Shown here: positions 29,933-40,864 of the stretch, one piece after another
How positions within the stretch are numbered: the stretch's first letter is position 1
Layout: every line of letters starts with the position of its first letter
Source: Gracilariopsis chorda
Lineage: Eukaryota; Rhodophyta; Florideophyceae; Gracilariales; Gracilariaceae
NCBI GenBank assembly: GCA_003194525.1
Contig: NBIV01000210.1
Span: 1 to 64,000 of the forward strand
Direction: 5' to 3'
DNA length: 64,000 nt
Notes under the pieces: model-generated
Databases searched by the model: none
What the model saw: the letters and a program-made list of their open reading frames with translations, nothing else
Told to the model about the DNA's origin: nothing
Position numbers and translations under genes: made by a program

Positions 29933-31141
29933 ATGTCCACATTCACTGCCTTTGTCTCACTACAGCCGTTCCCTGCGGCATCGGTATCTCATCTCTCAAA
30001 CTCCGCGACATGTATTCGACTACCGCTTCCTGCCAGAATCCAGCAACGTCGTCGTTACTCCGTCATCAGCAGCCTTTCTCCCATTGAACACGGGGCATCT
30101 GACTTCGATTTCGTTCCAGTCGTAAACCTCACAAGCTCTTCCATGCTACCAGAAGAAGATTCCGGCGCACAGAATTGGACTGAACAGCCTGCCTACGATG
30201 GCGGTGCAGTTCGTCCACCCACTTCTGGTTCTGGTTCAGGCCCGGGTGACTCTGACGATGGCGCCACACCGCCGGCTTCGGATGAACCGCTTACGGCTCT
30301 GCTACGAGATTCTAAAGCCGCCATATCTGATATTCCAGCTGATATCTTGGCTGCTTATCGGGGGGGATTGATTCCAGTCTCTGCCATTTCCAACTATTTC
30401 TCTGCTCGTGCCAACATTTTGTCCCGCCTTTTGATGGGTGCAGGCTCGGGAATGCGTAACAGATTTCTAGCAGATAAACTATTCCTGCTCAAAATCCTAA
30501 TTGAGGAAGGTATTGGAATCTTCGGAAAACTCTCTGCAGAGTACGAACAACGTCGTAAGAACTTTTGGAAGGAGAAGGAATTTGTTTTCGCTAACTTGAT
30601 AACAGCTCTCTTAGCTGATTTTGCACTCGTTTATCTACCCGCACCTTCTGTTTCGCTCACAAAGGCCTCTACGGAGAAAGGTATCAAGGCTTGGATTGCA
30701 AACCTCTCACGAACTTTGCCCAGTAACATTTTCCAAACTGACCGCCCCTTCACGTTGGCACAGAGGGCTGGCGGCTTCGCACTTAAAGCAAGTCAACTTT
30801 TTGTAGTTGGAATGGCTTGTTGCTTCACCGGTGTCATCCTTACCAATTCTCTTGTCTTTATTAGGGAGCGCTTGGACAAGGGCTACGTGCCAAAGACCCA
30901 AAAACAAAACCCCTTGCTTGTCTCGGTCCTTTACGCTATTTTCCTTGGTGCATCGTCGGGAACCAGGTACCAACTTGTCAATGGCGTAGAGAACCATGTT
31001 TTTCCACGCGTCTTTTCTAAGACCCCGCAACTACTTGAAGAGGCGGCGACCTTCCTTCTTCGATACGTAAACACGTTCTGGGGCTCTCAACAATGGGTTA
31101 TGTTCTGTCGGTTTACAAATGTGCAGAAGACCAAGGAATAG
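29933..31141 (+). CDS. RETICULATA-related (DUF3411) plastid membrane protein (402 aa)
   Basis: Proteins of this family sit in the chloroplast envelope of plants and algae; plant members affect leaf mesophyll and plastid development, and the biochemical role is unsettled. The N-terminus (MSTFTAFVSLQPFPAASVSH) is Ser/Phe-rich and acid-poor, a good transit peptide. An acidic Gly/Ser linker follows (about 75-115). The DUF3411 domain spans about 115-385: FLADKLFLLKILIEEGIGIF, EYEQRRKNFWKEKEFVFAN, a hydrophobic segment (LITALLADFALVYLPAPS), and LPSNIFQ, which recurs in the family. A later membrane segment (SQLFVVGMACCFTGVILTNS) precedes LGASSGTRYQLVNGVE, also characteristic. The start ATG at 29933 is the first. 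Complete, single exon. Stop is 24 nt from the stop of PRP3 on the other strand. Confidence 0.88.
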   Translation: MSTFTAFVSLQPFPAASVSHLSNSATCIRLPLPARIQQRRRYSVISSLSPIEHGASDFDFVPVVNLTSSSMLPEEDSGAQNWTEQPAYDGGAVRPPTSGSGSGPGDSDDGATPPASDEPLTALLRDSKAAISDIPADILAAYRGGLIPVSAISNYFSARANILSRLLMGAGSGMRNRFLADKLFLLKILIEEGIGIFGKLSAEYEQRRKNFWKEKEFVFANLITALLADFALVYLPAPSVSLTKASTEKGIKAWIANLSRTLPSNIFQTDRPFTLAQRAGGFALKASQLFVVGMACCFTGVILTNSLVFIRERLDKGYVPKTQKQNPLLVSVLYAIFLGASSGTRYQLVNGVENHVFPRVFSKTPQLLEEAATFLLRYVNTFWGSQQWVMFCRFTNVQKTKE

Positions 31142-31165
31142 ACATAATGTTCCTACAACATTCGT

Positions 31166-32929
31166 TTATTCAAGCTTTCGAACGCCCAGGTTCTCGTTTC
31201 CGGTAGGACTCGCTTGTTCGCATAGTTCCCAGTAGTGTTCTACACCGTGTTTGCGAAAAAAGCTTCGAGTGTCTGTGTCGTTTGGTAATGAGATGAGCTG
31301 GAATTGTTCAAAACTCGCCTCTGGTATGCGACCCTCCCAAACAAGAACGCAATCTTTCTTAGACTTATCTTGTTGTTGACCCGTCTCATCATTTGGAGAT
31401 ACCTTCTTTTGTTCTAACGATTCTTCATTTAAATCATCACTCCATTTGATTCGTCTCAACATCAGCTTCTTAAACTTCCGAAGTCCCTTCTCCCCGCCTT
31501 CAACAACAACCACATGAAACGCGCTGTACACGACCAAGAGACCTGTCATGCCAAGTTGCCGCGCGTTCACACTTATCTTGAATTTGTGCCCCGCATGTAC
31601 ATGACCTACTCGGTAGACCGCTGCAAACAAACCTGCTTTTCGATCCTCCGCAAGTTTTTCTCGGGCTGCTTCGCGGCGTTCCTCCCCACTCTTCTTCCTT
31701 GCTTCATTCGCTTGTTCATGTTTGCGTTTTCTCTCGTCTATTTGTTCACGGACTTCCTGTTCAACTTTTGTCGGGTCAGCTGTGACTTCAGTCAATAACA
31801 CGCGTCTCATGTTACTTAGTTTCACCTTTGGAGGTGGTGGGGGCATTAATCCCAACGCAATCATTTCTTGCTTCTCTTTCTGTGCCTCTTGCCTACGCTG
31901 GCGTCTTAACTTCTTCGACTCTTTCTTTGTAAGCATTAAAGGTAGCACGGGAAGAGGCTTCTTCGGTACGGATGGTTCAATTAGTGGTGGGTGATGTATG
32001 TAGTGTGTTATACGGTCTTCTCTCAAGGTGAAGTCTTCTGCCATCTTCACACCGCCGTCCATATTAGTCCCAGGATTTCCGTCTTGCTTAGAGACGAATG
32101 GTAAATCCCACCACTCCCATTCAGGAACGGTTGCGTCTTTTACTCGTAGATCCTTTGAAAGAGGAGGGAGGACTGGGAGTTCACCCTCCCCTTCCGCTAA
32201 ACGTTTGCGGTATTCTTCCCTTCGAGCCTGTACTCGAACTGCTTCTCTCTTTCGCTCCGCCTGAGCAGCGATTTCGCCCTGGGGTACGAATTTGATTTCT
32301 CGCGGTGGACGGGATCTGGATATTGTTTGCTTAATCATAGGGTCGTAAAACGGGTTGCGTGCCGGATCTTTGTCAAGAAGATCATTCTTGGAGATCTTCA
32401 AGACGGCGTTGAGCTTACGTCTCTTATGCTCGTTTCGGTTGATTTCGGCTGTTGAGACCGGTCTAATAGGAATGGAGAGCGGATCTATATCCCTGGGAGG
32501 AAGTTTTTCTCTATCGCTGGGGGCAAACGGAGCAAATAATGGCAATGATTGTGTGAAAGCTGTAGAGGTTAGCTCGGGTTTTGAGGCGAAAGAGGGATCT
32601 GGTCCCGAGAAGCGAGACCGGCGCTGCCGTTTCCCGGAACGTACGCTATTCATAGAGACGGTCCGTGCTGACCCGTGCTCGTCGACAGGCTTTCCATTCT
32701 CTACGATCGAAGCTTTCTTCTGTTGTAGAGAAGAGGCGACCTGAGCTCGCAGCGCTTTAACTGCTGGGTTGATTGGCGCTGCGGATTGGTCTTTGGGAAT
32801 GAAAGTCTTGGAATCAACCTCAACATTGACGGCTGGTCCACCATTCGCACCACTTTCGTCTTCTAAGGACGTAAAACGTGAGCGGCGTCGCCTTTTCCTA
32901 CGTGGGACTTTGTTTGCGTTTTCGGTCAT
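31166..32929 (-). CDS. PRP3: U4/U6 small nuclear ribonucleoprotein PRP3 (587 aa)
   Basis: PRP3 is a core protein of the U4/U6 di-snRNP and the U4/U6.U5 tri-snRNP, needed to assemble the spliceosome in the nucleus. The N-terminus (1-20) is a strongly basic nuclear-localisation-like stretch (VPRRKRRRRSRF). The PRP3 domain lies at about 180-400: NPFYDPMIKQTISRSRPPRE, FVPQGEIAAQAERKREAVR, WEWWDLPFV and MLTKKESKKLRRQRRQEAQK are its usual blocks. The C-terminal DUF1115-type domain (about 430-570) includes LLVVYSAFHVVVVEGGEKGL and MLRRIKWSDD. Start at ATG 32929; single exon. Its presence fits a genome that still splices, as the 59-nt intron nearby shows. Confidence 0.93.
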   Translation of the reverse strand: MTENANKVPRRKRRRRSRFTSLEDESGANGGPAVNVEVDSKTFIPKDQSAAPINPAVKALRAQVASSLQQKKASIVENGKPVDEHGSARTVSMNSVRSGKRQRRSRFSGPDPSFASKPELTSTAFTQSLPLFAPFAPSDREKLPPRDIDPLSIPIRPVSTAEINRNEHKRRKLNAVLKISKNDLLDKDPARNPFYDPMIKQTISRSRPPREIKFVPQGEIAAQAERKREAVRVQARREEYRKRLAEGEGELPVLPPLSKDLRVKDATVPEWEWWDLPFVSKQDGNPGTNMDGGVKMAEDFTLREDRITHYIHHPPLIEPSVPKKPLPVLPLMLTKKESKKLRRQRRQEAQKEKQEMIALGLMPPPPPKVKLSNMRRVLLTEVTADPTKVEQEVREQIDERKRKHEQANEARKKSGEERREAAREKLAEDRKAGLFAAVYRVGHVHAGHKFKISVNARQLGMTGLLVVYSAFHVVVVEGGEKGLRKFKKLMLRRIKWSDDLNEESLEQKKVSPNDETGQQQDKSKKDCVLVWEGRIPEASFEQFQLISLPNDTDTRSFFRKHGVEHYWELCEQASPTGNENLGVRKLE

Positions 32930-33618
32930 CGAGGCTTTTGTTTTTGCAGCGTATTCCAGGTTCTGAGATGGTCTCGCTCGCCCTTATTCGCTCTGAATTG
33001 TCCTGGGATCAGCTCAAGCGGCTTGATAGTTATTCGTGGTGAACGCTTCTGCTTGCTGAATGCGGTCAAGCATTAGTATAGAGTACGCTCGTTGTTCGTT
33101 CTTCTATCTCCCGCCATATACACATGTAAATGGCTGAAAAGGCGCATATCCTCTGGAAAAGATCGTCAACGAGACCCTGAGCAATTCACGAGGACCTGAT
33201 TGCATACGCTTCGACTTTGACGTGGATGTCGAGACGCTGATTAGTTGTGGTAGCGGTCTAACCCTTTCCCAGAGTAAGTGTGCGTGTCTACGAAGGTAAC
33301 AACTTCTGTGGACATTCGAACACTGCTGAAATCGCAAATTGCTACTGTAGAAATTAGGTAGCGCCCTAAAATATTCAACAAATATGAGGCAAGCAGTTCT
33401 ACCTGTGAGTGTCATTTTGCACGATGTCACGACAGCGGACGACGACAGTCCTTTTTGTACCTTTACGGTGCGCGTCAAGTATTAGACCAGCTACTCAGAA
33501 CCACAGGCATAGAGAAAACAGCTCAAACCGGCATCAACTTGAAGCTGTTTAGAACCTTAGTTTAATAGAACAAAAAGTGTATACAAATCAGAAATACTTA
33601 CTCTGAAACAAGGGTATG

Positions 33619-33762
33619 AAAGGCCTTCGGCCCTCCCACTCTTGCCTGCAGTTGTGACGTCTGCATCTTGCCTGCAGGAAAGATTGGTACGACTGCCCTA
33701 CCATTCTTTCCTGCAGTTATGACTTCTGCATATTGCCTGCACGAAAGAGTGGTAGGGCCGGA
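33619..33762. repeat. Pair of related 65-bp units, each folding as a hairpin
   Basis: Two direct units (about 33630-33690 and 33691-33760) share CCTGCAGTTATGACTTCTGCAT-like centres. The second unit is an imperfect palindrome: GCCCTACCATTCTTTCCTGCA at its left is the reverse complement of its right end with two mismatches. A GGCC-GAA-GGCC hairpin lies just left (33620-33634). These lie 3' of the minus-strand Helitron frame. Confidence 0.65.
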
Positions 33763-33988
33763 GCTTGAGCGGTCACAAACCTGAGAATGAAACGTTTTGG
33801 CTGTTAAAAACGTTTGATTGTCATTGGCGCAAAAAGTTGGCGAACCAAAAGGCTCGAAAAATGAACGTGAAGTACGATTGTGGGTGCTGAAGCACCTTGC
33901 GCCAAAAATACGAAATCGTGTATTTTAATAATTTTTAAGGGGTGCAAAAGTCGCGGTCGCACAAACTCTTAGTTAGGTTAGACAAGAG

Positions 33989-34028
33989 GAAGCGGTTTTA
34001 AGCCGCGGGCAGCGCTGTGCGCCGCAGT
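33989..34028 (-). repeat. Double hairpin 3' of Helitron relic 1
   Basis: On the minus strand the sequence reads CGGCGCACAGCGC, then two bases, CCC and a CGGC...CCG stem, followed by a TT-CTTGT-type end. Nearly the same arrangement occurs at 40633-40670 (minus) and, more diverged, at 60203-60255 (plus), 3' of Helitron relic 2. It may be the Helitron 3'-terminal hairpin, but I could not confirm a CTRR end. Confidence 0.5.
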
Positions 34029-34130
34029 GGAGAAGTTATTAACAGCAGTGAGAAGAAAAAAGAGGTGCACAAGGCAGAAGCAGAAAAGCAAGTAGTTTAA
34101 TTCAATAAATGAAGAACGCAAGAAACATAA

Positions 34131-37100
34131 TTAGGGTTGCGGAAGAATGCAGAACTGAATAGCTTCAGACAGCACTGGGTTAGCAATGGCCACAGGCATG
34201 CGGTAAGTTGTGTCCCAATTTGCGGATGTAAGCTGCAAGTCATGCAGGAGCAACAAATGGTTTTTCCTTCGAACGCGCGACAATGCGACATACAGCTGAC
34301 CGGCACAGAAAACGTTGCATCGCACATTCATAACCAAGCCATCCAATGTCTTTCCCTGTCCTTTGTGAACTGTAGCTGCAAACGCGAGACGAATGAGGAA
34401 CTGCCTTTGTACATGCAAATGTCTGCCAAACAAACTCGATTTCGATACGATGCAGGAGCTGTCGTTCCAGCACCTGTCCGTCCTCGTAAAATTGAGCCAC
34501 CTGCATCGTAAACTGATCGACTTGCACGACTACGAACAGCTTTTTGTTGAACACAGCGGGATACAGCACGTTCTGAATGACCATAACTGGCACACCGATC
34601 TTCAAGTCCAAGTTGTGAGGCGGTACTCCAGTAGGCGCATACTGATATCCAAACTTGGTGACGATAGTACTGGAGAAGTCAGACTCTGGGTTCTGTCCAC
34701 GAACAGGTTGCACTATTGTCGCTGACAAAAGAGTGAAGGGCTCACCAAGAAACAGATCTAGCGCTGCTGCATTATGTTCGTCGACCAACTGGTTTGTGGA
34801 GGCAATGAGCATTTTGCTGAGATCCACATCCTCCTTGCGTCGTGTTGTGAGCCACTTCCACAGGAATTGGTAGGCAGTTTACATGCAACCGATAGATCTG
34901 AGTGGTAGTGGAGCATTGTTGGATATTTTGTTTCGTGCAATGGAACGTAACATCTACGCAAATGCCGGATCATCGGCTTGGCGTACTTGTTCGGTGAGAT
35001 ACAGCACTTGAACCGAGCACAATGTCCAGAGATCACTCTTCCACGGCAATTCGTTGAGAATGTTTGTGTACACTCGTCTCACATTTCCACTTAGCTCGGC
35101 CTCCATGTACACCTGTGGCATCACTGGAAGCAGCTGGGGGAAGTCGCCCAATAGAACGATGGTCAAGCCCCCAAACGGAGGAGGGTTTTCCATTCCACTG
35201 CAGCGAAGATCTTTCAGCAACACATACATGAGTTCGAACAGTTTTCTTGAAAGCATGGACACCTCATCCAAGACGAGCAGTTGTATTTCGCGTAGCAGTT
35301 CTGCACGTTGAGATCGGGGACCATACTCTGCCAAAGTGGCTGTAGTGTTGCTTGTGCTGTCCCTATCAGCTACACCCAGTCCGAGCAAGCTATGTAAAGT
35401 GCGGCCACCTTCGTACAACGAAGCTGCAATGCTTGTTGTAGCAGTCATTTCGGCGATCATTCCTTCCGACTCAACGATATCACGAAGGAGGTTGAGCACG
35501 TATGTCTTTCCGGTTCCTGCGGATCCTTTCACAAAGAACACGTTTCCAGGATTGCTTGTTCGCTCCTGCACCGCCTTTCGTTGGTGAAATGCGACAATGA
35601 CGGTGTCAATGACTTGTCTTTGGCGAGGTTTTAGGGTGGCGCACCTTGACCGCAAAGTTGACAAATGTCGCACCACTCGCGCGTCTCGACTTGTTGTACC
35701 TCGATTCACCTGATTCAATACTGTATGACCCTGCTGTAGGTGTTGCGAGAAGAAGCTGTGATCGCGAAGCAGTCGTCCTCCGTGCCGGTCTGAGATCTCC
35801 ACCACACGTCGATAAATTTCTTGCTTTCGTTGCTGCTCATCTCCTGTATGTATGTCGCTACATAGCTCCTCCCAGTTTTCGACGGCCATTTTTTCTGGGT
35901 CTGCGCCTTGTTCGTATAGTGTGACAACCAAACGCCATAGCTCGGAGGGCGTGCTTTACATCTGCACTGCTTCTTGAAATGCAATATCAAACTCGGATCT
36001 GTCCGCGAGCAGTCCGCTTACAATGGCAGTTTCACGATACGTTCCATACTGCTGTCCGTTGACAGTCCTTTCGTCTTCATAAGAGTTCAAGCCGTGATTC
36101 ATGAGCAGCAAGCGCAGAGCAAAGAGCTCAATGTTGGACGGTGAAACACCTCTGATCCTTGCGACGCACTGCCCGTCTTCCGTGCGCTGTACCACGTACA
36201 TGGGCGGATCGCAGTCTTCTGTGGGCACATGAGTGCTGTCTCCGTCATATTGGTTAAGCAAGTGGGCTGGAAGCGTGCAATACAATCGAACTTTTTCAAA
36301 GTACGAAAGGTAGTCGAGGTTCGCATATGCTTCAGGCCTTGCAAAGTATCTCTCCAATGTAAACGGCTGGGATGCAGAAAGAAGCTGGTTTGGACCTCTC
36401 AGCAGAAATGTACGCTCTCCTTCCAAGTGAATGGCTAGTCGCTCTACTTTTGGTACGATGTGAACATGTCGAAACTCGAAAATTCTCCAAGCTGCATTGA
36501 CTGCGCCCACCACACGCGCTCGCTTTTATGCATGAATGTCGTTCTGCACATGCGGCTCTTGTTGCTGCTCGTTTTGTGTGCCTGTCTCATTAGCACCAAT
36601 CACATTGAGCACCACCTCCTGAGCTTTGGGCTGCTTAAACGCGTACTTCATCAGATAAGCCACTGCGCCCCCTCTTTGCGTGCGGTCTACGTTGATATGG
36701 GAGCGGTACTTCTTGGTCAGAGTTGGGTTGTACGGCACTATCTTGAGGTCATGTTGCTTTCTTCTGCCGTAGACCACGCGATTTGTGCCTTCTTCAAAGT
36801 ACGTCTCCGGCACAATCATGTTGCGGTTGTATCCGAACTTGCAACGGCCAGCGTGATTCTGGCAATAGGGGGAGTGGCGGTGCCTGTGTATGGAACTAAT
36901 AAGGGCATGCAACGCTTCGTATTCACCTGGAAGAGGGAGTTCTGCACGAATGAGCTCGTCGATCACATCAACTTCTTCAATCATGCCTCCTTTGAGCCAC
37001 ACGAGCATGTGGTGATGAGACACATTGCATCCTCGAAACTCGAGCTTTGATGCAAGCCCCAGGCATTTCAATCCAAAATATGTGCTCCGGGTTCTTCTCC

Positions 37101-39549
37101 AAGTCCTTCATGAAGTTGTTTGCGTACTGGTGGTACACCCTTGCAATCAGATCCAGTCGGTCAAACGGTCGAGGGCGGTTACTTTGTGCCGTAAATGCGC
37201 CACGGTGGTGCCCATCCCAAGGCACTGGATGTCCTCTCGCCAGATGTTCATGGTGATTGTAATGAACAGAGAAGGCGGTCTTCACCGCGCCGCGATCGCC
37301 TGTACATCCATACGCTTGTTCTTTCAGTATGCTGCTGAGTTGACCGAGTCATCGGGCAGAAAGATATGTCCCATTTGCGCGAACTCGGATTGTGGCACGT
37401 GACCGGTTTGCTGTTGTGCTTGCTGCATTTCTTGCTCTTGTACAATTCATGCCCGTTATTCTCTTTCCAGGAAACGCAGTCGCATGTCGTCAATGTTTTT
37501 GTGGGTGCGAAGCATCCACATCTGCATCAACGGTCCACCGTTCAGAAGGATGTTGTCTGAGTACAGTCGTCTCTTCGCGTTCTCAGCCCAGGTGAGCTTT
37601 CCAAGCTTCCACTGGTTGACGCTGAGACCAGAGATTTGCTGTATTGAGTTCTTTCCCTCCAGAAACACGCCGATGTCAAACGGTTCGTGCTGATCGCCGT
37701 ACGGGTAGAGCAGAGAGAAAGTGCCTTTCTCTGCCATTTTGGATGCCGGTTTTAGAAGGCGGTACCGCCCTTGCGCATTGTTTGCGTCATTCGCAGTCGC
37801 CCCATCTCCAGCATTAGCAGCAGCAGCAGCCGTGTCTACGGCGTGCTCTTCTGTTACGGTTCCTTCTACCAAGGGCGGTACTTGAGACCCCACTCGGTAC
37901 AGGCCAGTCAGATTCACGAGGAGCGTTCTCATCATGGTTGGCCCCCCACCAGAAGCATCTTGAGGAAGAGGCCCAGCACCTGCGTGAGGAGCGCTGACTG
38001 TGGTACTTCGGTTTCTTTTGTAACCACGTACGACTACTCCCTCTTCTGCTGCCTTTATGCTGATATTGAGTGCGGTATCTGCATTTTGTTGTTGTTGTTG
38101 CGTGATAAGCATGGATTGGTGCCGCACGCGCACCACCTCTGGCTTGGGCTGGATCACATCGTAAAACTTAGGCACGATATCTCGTACTTTGATGTCTTGA
38201 ATGTACGCACGCAAATTGGCACGCGTATAGTGACAAGGATCCAAGGAAGGCGGAGCGGTACCCCACAGAAAGCTGTAGCACGTGTTGTTCTGTTTCTGCG
38301 TGGGCAGAGCGAGAGCTGCGTTGCCTTCAAGTCTGAGAAAGGAGGGACCGCCTCCCGTCATATACGAAATGTCCATGAACACTTGCGTCATCGCGAAGAG
38401 CGTATTCAAGTTGAGGAAATGGCTGTGGAAGGCTCTTAGGCTATAAAGACTGCAAACCAACTCACTGCTATGCCTTCGGCGGAACGTCTCGCCCCATCCT
38501 GACTTTCTTTTCATTCCACAGCACACTCCAGTGACCTCTGTGCCAAGCAAAACGCAACCGCAATACTTGCAGCTATGAATTTTCAATTTCCAGTTCGCGT
38601 ACGGGCAGGAGGAGATCGTGTGTGAGTTTTCGCCGCAACTTCTGCATCCCCTTCGACCTGCAGTGGGAAGCGTCTCAAACTCCGGGTCGCTTGCACGGAT
38701 GGCTGGATCATTCCTCGCCTGGGCTTCCACGGAATCCTACGCATAGTACACGCGATAGAGTCCTCGATCCGGACGCCCAGCACAGTGCATGACTGTCGCA
38801 CCAAGCTGTTCCTGTGGCTGATGCTGCGGCTGGTGTGAAGGAGCCGGTGTGATCTCATCCGCTTCCAGCTCTATCGGAATGAGCATCTGTTCTTCTTCTT
38901 GTTCAGCTTGTGGCAACGCAGGCTGCGGCGGCGGGTGTTAGGGAGCCGGGGTGATTTCGTCTTCTTCCACTTCCATCGGGGCCGGCATCTGTTCTTCCTC
39001 TTGTTCAGCTTGTGGTAGAGCAGGCTGCTGTGGCAGCAGTGGCTTTGAGGGAGCAGGGATGATCTCATGCTCTTCCACTTCCATCGCAACAGGCGTCTGT
39101 TCTGCAGGAATCGGTGGGAGAGGGGGAGGCATCGGATGCGGTGGAATGTGACTTGGAAGGCCTCTCACAAACTCCAGAAATACCGGAATTGGGCACGAAG
39201 TTGGTAAATCTGTGGCAACAGACCCACAGGCTCCAGCAGCGCTTGTGCTATCTGCAGCTGCAACCGAAGCAGATACAGCAGTAATTTCGTTTTCTTCTAC
39301 CGCTGGAACAATAGGTCCTTGAACGTGCGCTCCGCTCTCATGTACTCCCAACTCATCTGGAGCTGGAGGAGCTGGTACTCTTTGGGGTCTTACAGCTCCT
39401 TCCCGTGCTCCATCACTGCCGATGCGACGACCACCAGCGTTTTCCCTTGCACCGCCTGCGTTCAACCTGACACCTCCAGAATTGTCTCTGGCACCTCCCG
39501 AGTTAGATCGGACGCCACCAGAGTGCAGATGTCGCCCTCCTCTCGTCAT
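34131..39549 (-). pseudogene. Helitron relic 1: Rep/helicase (RepHel) pseudogene
   Basis: Helitrons are rolling-circle transposons whose RepHel protein has an HUH nuclease and a PIF1 helicase. From 39549 the N-terminus has Gly/Arg heptad-like repeats, then Pro/Glu-rich repeats, a zinc-finger-like block (GCRSCGENSHTISSCPY, then CKYCGCVLLGTEVTGVCCG) and the Helitron-like N domain. The HUH motif is HHHMLVWL at 37017-36994, and the two catalytic tyrosines are in AYLMKYAFK (codons at 36655-36657 and 36643-36645). Helicase Walker A is GSAGTGKT at 35526-35503, with Walker B LLVLDEVSM and the C-terminal VHKGQGKTLDG and QLYVALSRVR. Breaks: in-frame stops at about 38938, 38738, 37456, 36526, 35956, 34954 and 34881, frame changes at 37460-37075 and near 34420. 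Catalytic residues remain, but the gene cannot be translated whole. Confidence 0.88.
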
Positions 39550-40210
39550 TTAAATTTACCAAAGAAAAGAAAAAAGCAATTCTATGTTTTTAAACCGTTA
39601 AAAAACTTGCCAGAGTTCCAGATTAATTCCCAATAAAACACAAAGTTGAAAGTGAAAAACTGGTTGCAGTTTGTTTCGTTGCCCCCACCAGGCCTAGTCG
39701 CATGCAGCAATTAAAAAAATTGCTGCAAGGCTTATATTTACCCAATGCAGTCGTGCGCAGCACAGGGACTCTCGACACACTCCTGTTGGACTTGACGGGC
39801 GGAGTGTGCCCAGCCGGTTTTCAAGCCGTTTGCTGTTTAACCTGCGTCCGGTTGTAAGGATTGTTCTGCCTTTACTCACACACCGAAGTGTGCTTTCTGG
39901 CCCCAAGAGGTGTGACACGATGGCCGCCCCAGACCCTGCACAGCAAGCTGGTATTAGGTCCGGGAAATTCTCAGACTTCTTGTTCGCCGTCAAAAGACCA
40001 GTATACCACAGAGGAGCACCTGACCTTTCCCAGATCTGTGGTACTTTGTGGGTTATCGTTGTGGCGACCTGCACACGAGGTCGGCCTTGCCTAGGTCCCA
40101 GGCCAGCAAACAGTGCCCAAAGTAGCAAAAGGTTACGACACTGCGCTATTGACCAAGCGTGAATTGGATGCAAAATAGTGGTTAGGGTCAGCAAGCGAGA
40201 TGCATTTGGC
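39550..40210. other. Sequence 5' of Helitron relic 1
   Basis: No supported gene. A 201-codon minus-strand frame (39694-40299) has no recognisable domain and reaches into the repeats at 40211. Probably the leader side of the Helitron. Confidence 0.4.
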
Positions 40211-40350
40211 ACTGCGCCAGTGCAGTATATACGTCTGTTGCAGGCATGTCTGCAATGAAACTTCAGTATACACTGCACTGGCGCAGGGCAATTTGCCACG
40301 TGTCAGAATGCACTGCATTGGCGCAGTGCAATTTGGCACGTGTCGGAATG
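40211..40350. repeat. Inverted repeat followed by a 40-bp tandem duplication
   Basis: ACTGCGCCAGTGCAGTATAT at 40211-40230 is almost the reverse complement of 40265-40286. The right arm belongs to a 40-bp unit (40271-40310) repeated directly at 40311-40350 with about five differences; each unit starts CACTGCA and ends CACGTGTC.GAATG. Confidence 0.8.
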
Positions 40351-40369
40351 AACCACCGGTTTTTTGCTG

Positions 40370-40632
40370 CTGAGTGGCTGGCACTACAATTTGATTGTAT
40401 TGCAAGCCATTCAGCAGCCATTGCACAGTGAAAATGCAGCAGCAGCAGCTAACTCACTGAACGCTTTGCTGCTGCTGCTGAAGTTTTTTAATGGTAGGGA
40501 GGCGTTGCGCCAAATGGACGTTTTGCATGCGCAAACGGGGGCGTGCAAAACGATTTTGTGGCGCAACGCCTCCATTCAGTCAAGAACACCCCCCTCATAT
40601 GCGTGTAAATACTCATAATGGAGATACAAGTA
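40370..40632. repeat. Hairpin-bearing repeat unit, copy 1
   Basis: Contains a perfect 15-bp inverted repeat (GGAGGCGTTGCGCCA at 40498-40512 and its complement at 40559-40573) with a nested perfect 9-bp pair (CGTTTTGCA at 40519-40527 and complement at 40544-40552). A CAG/CTG-rich stretch lies to the left and CACCCCCCTCATATGCGTG to the right. A diverged second copy is about 464 bp downstream. Confidence 0.85.
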
Positions 40633-40670
40633 GAAACGGCCTTCGGCCGTGGGTGGCGCTGTGCGCCGCG
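40633..40670 (-). repeat. Double hairpin resembling that 3' of Helitron relic 1
   Basis: On the minus strand it reads CGGCGCACAGCGC, two bases, CCCACGGCCGAAGGCCG, then TTTCTACTTGT. The first 13 bases match 33989-34028 exactly. It could mark the 3' end of another, non-coding Helitron copy lying to its right (toward 41100). Confidence 0.5.
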
Positions 40671-40864
40671 TTGTTTTTGTAGCTTTGTGTATTTAGTAGC
40701 CTTCGGAGGCTCTCCGAGCACTTTGATCGCTTGCATTCGCAATAGCGCTCGTAGAACCACGGGGCGCCACGGCGCGTAGAGTATGTGGAGCCGTAGAGGT
40801 TTGTGTTTAGGTGCCTAAATTGACTGCAGTGCCAGCCAATGATGAGAAAGCGCGACACGTTGCT

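Larger units (their letters stand above)
32930..34130. other. Boundary between gene island and Helitron relic 1
   Basis: The first part should carry the PRP3 promoter. From about 33600 on, hairpin-forming repeats appear (listed separately), which probably belong to the 3' side of the minus-strand Helitron. No host gene seen; a 124-codon minus-strand frame at 33104-33478 has no recognisable feature. Confidence 0.5.

Noticed and set aside
34131-39549. Alternative genetic code, since the Helitron frame has several TAA/TAG codons and no TGA
   Set aside because: Host genes in the window have no internal stops. Where the second Helitron can be aligned, the stop positions match different residues (Tyr-, His-, Lys- or Ser-like), as expected from random mutation.
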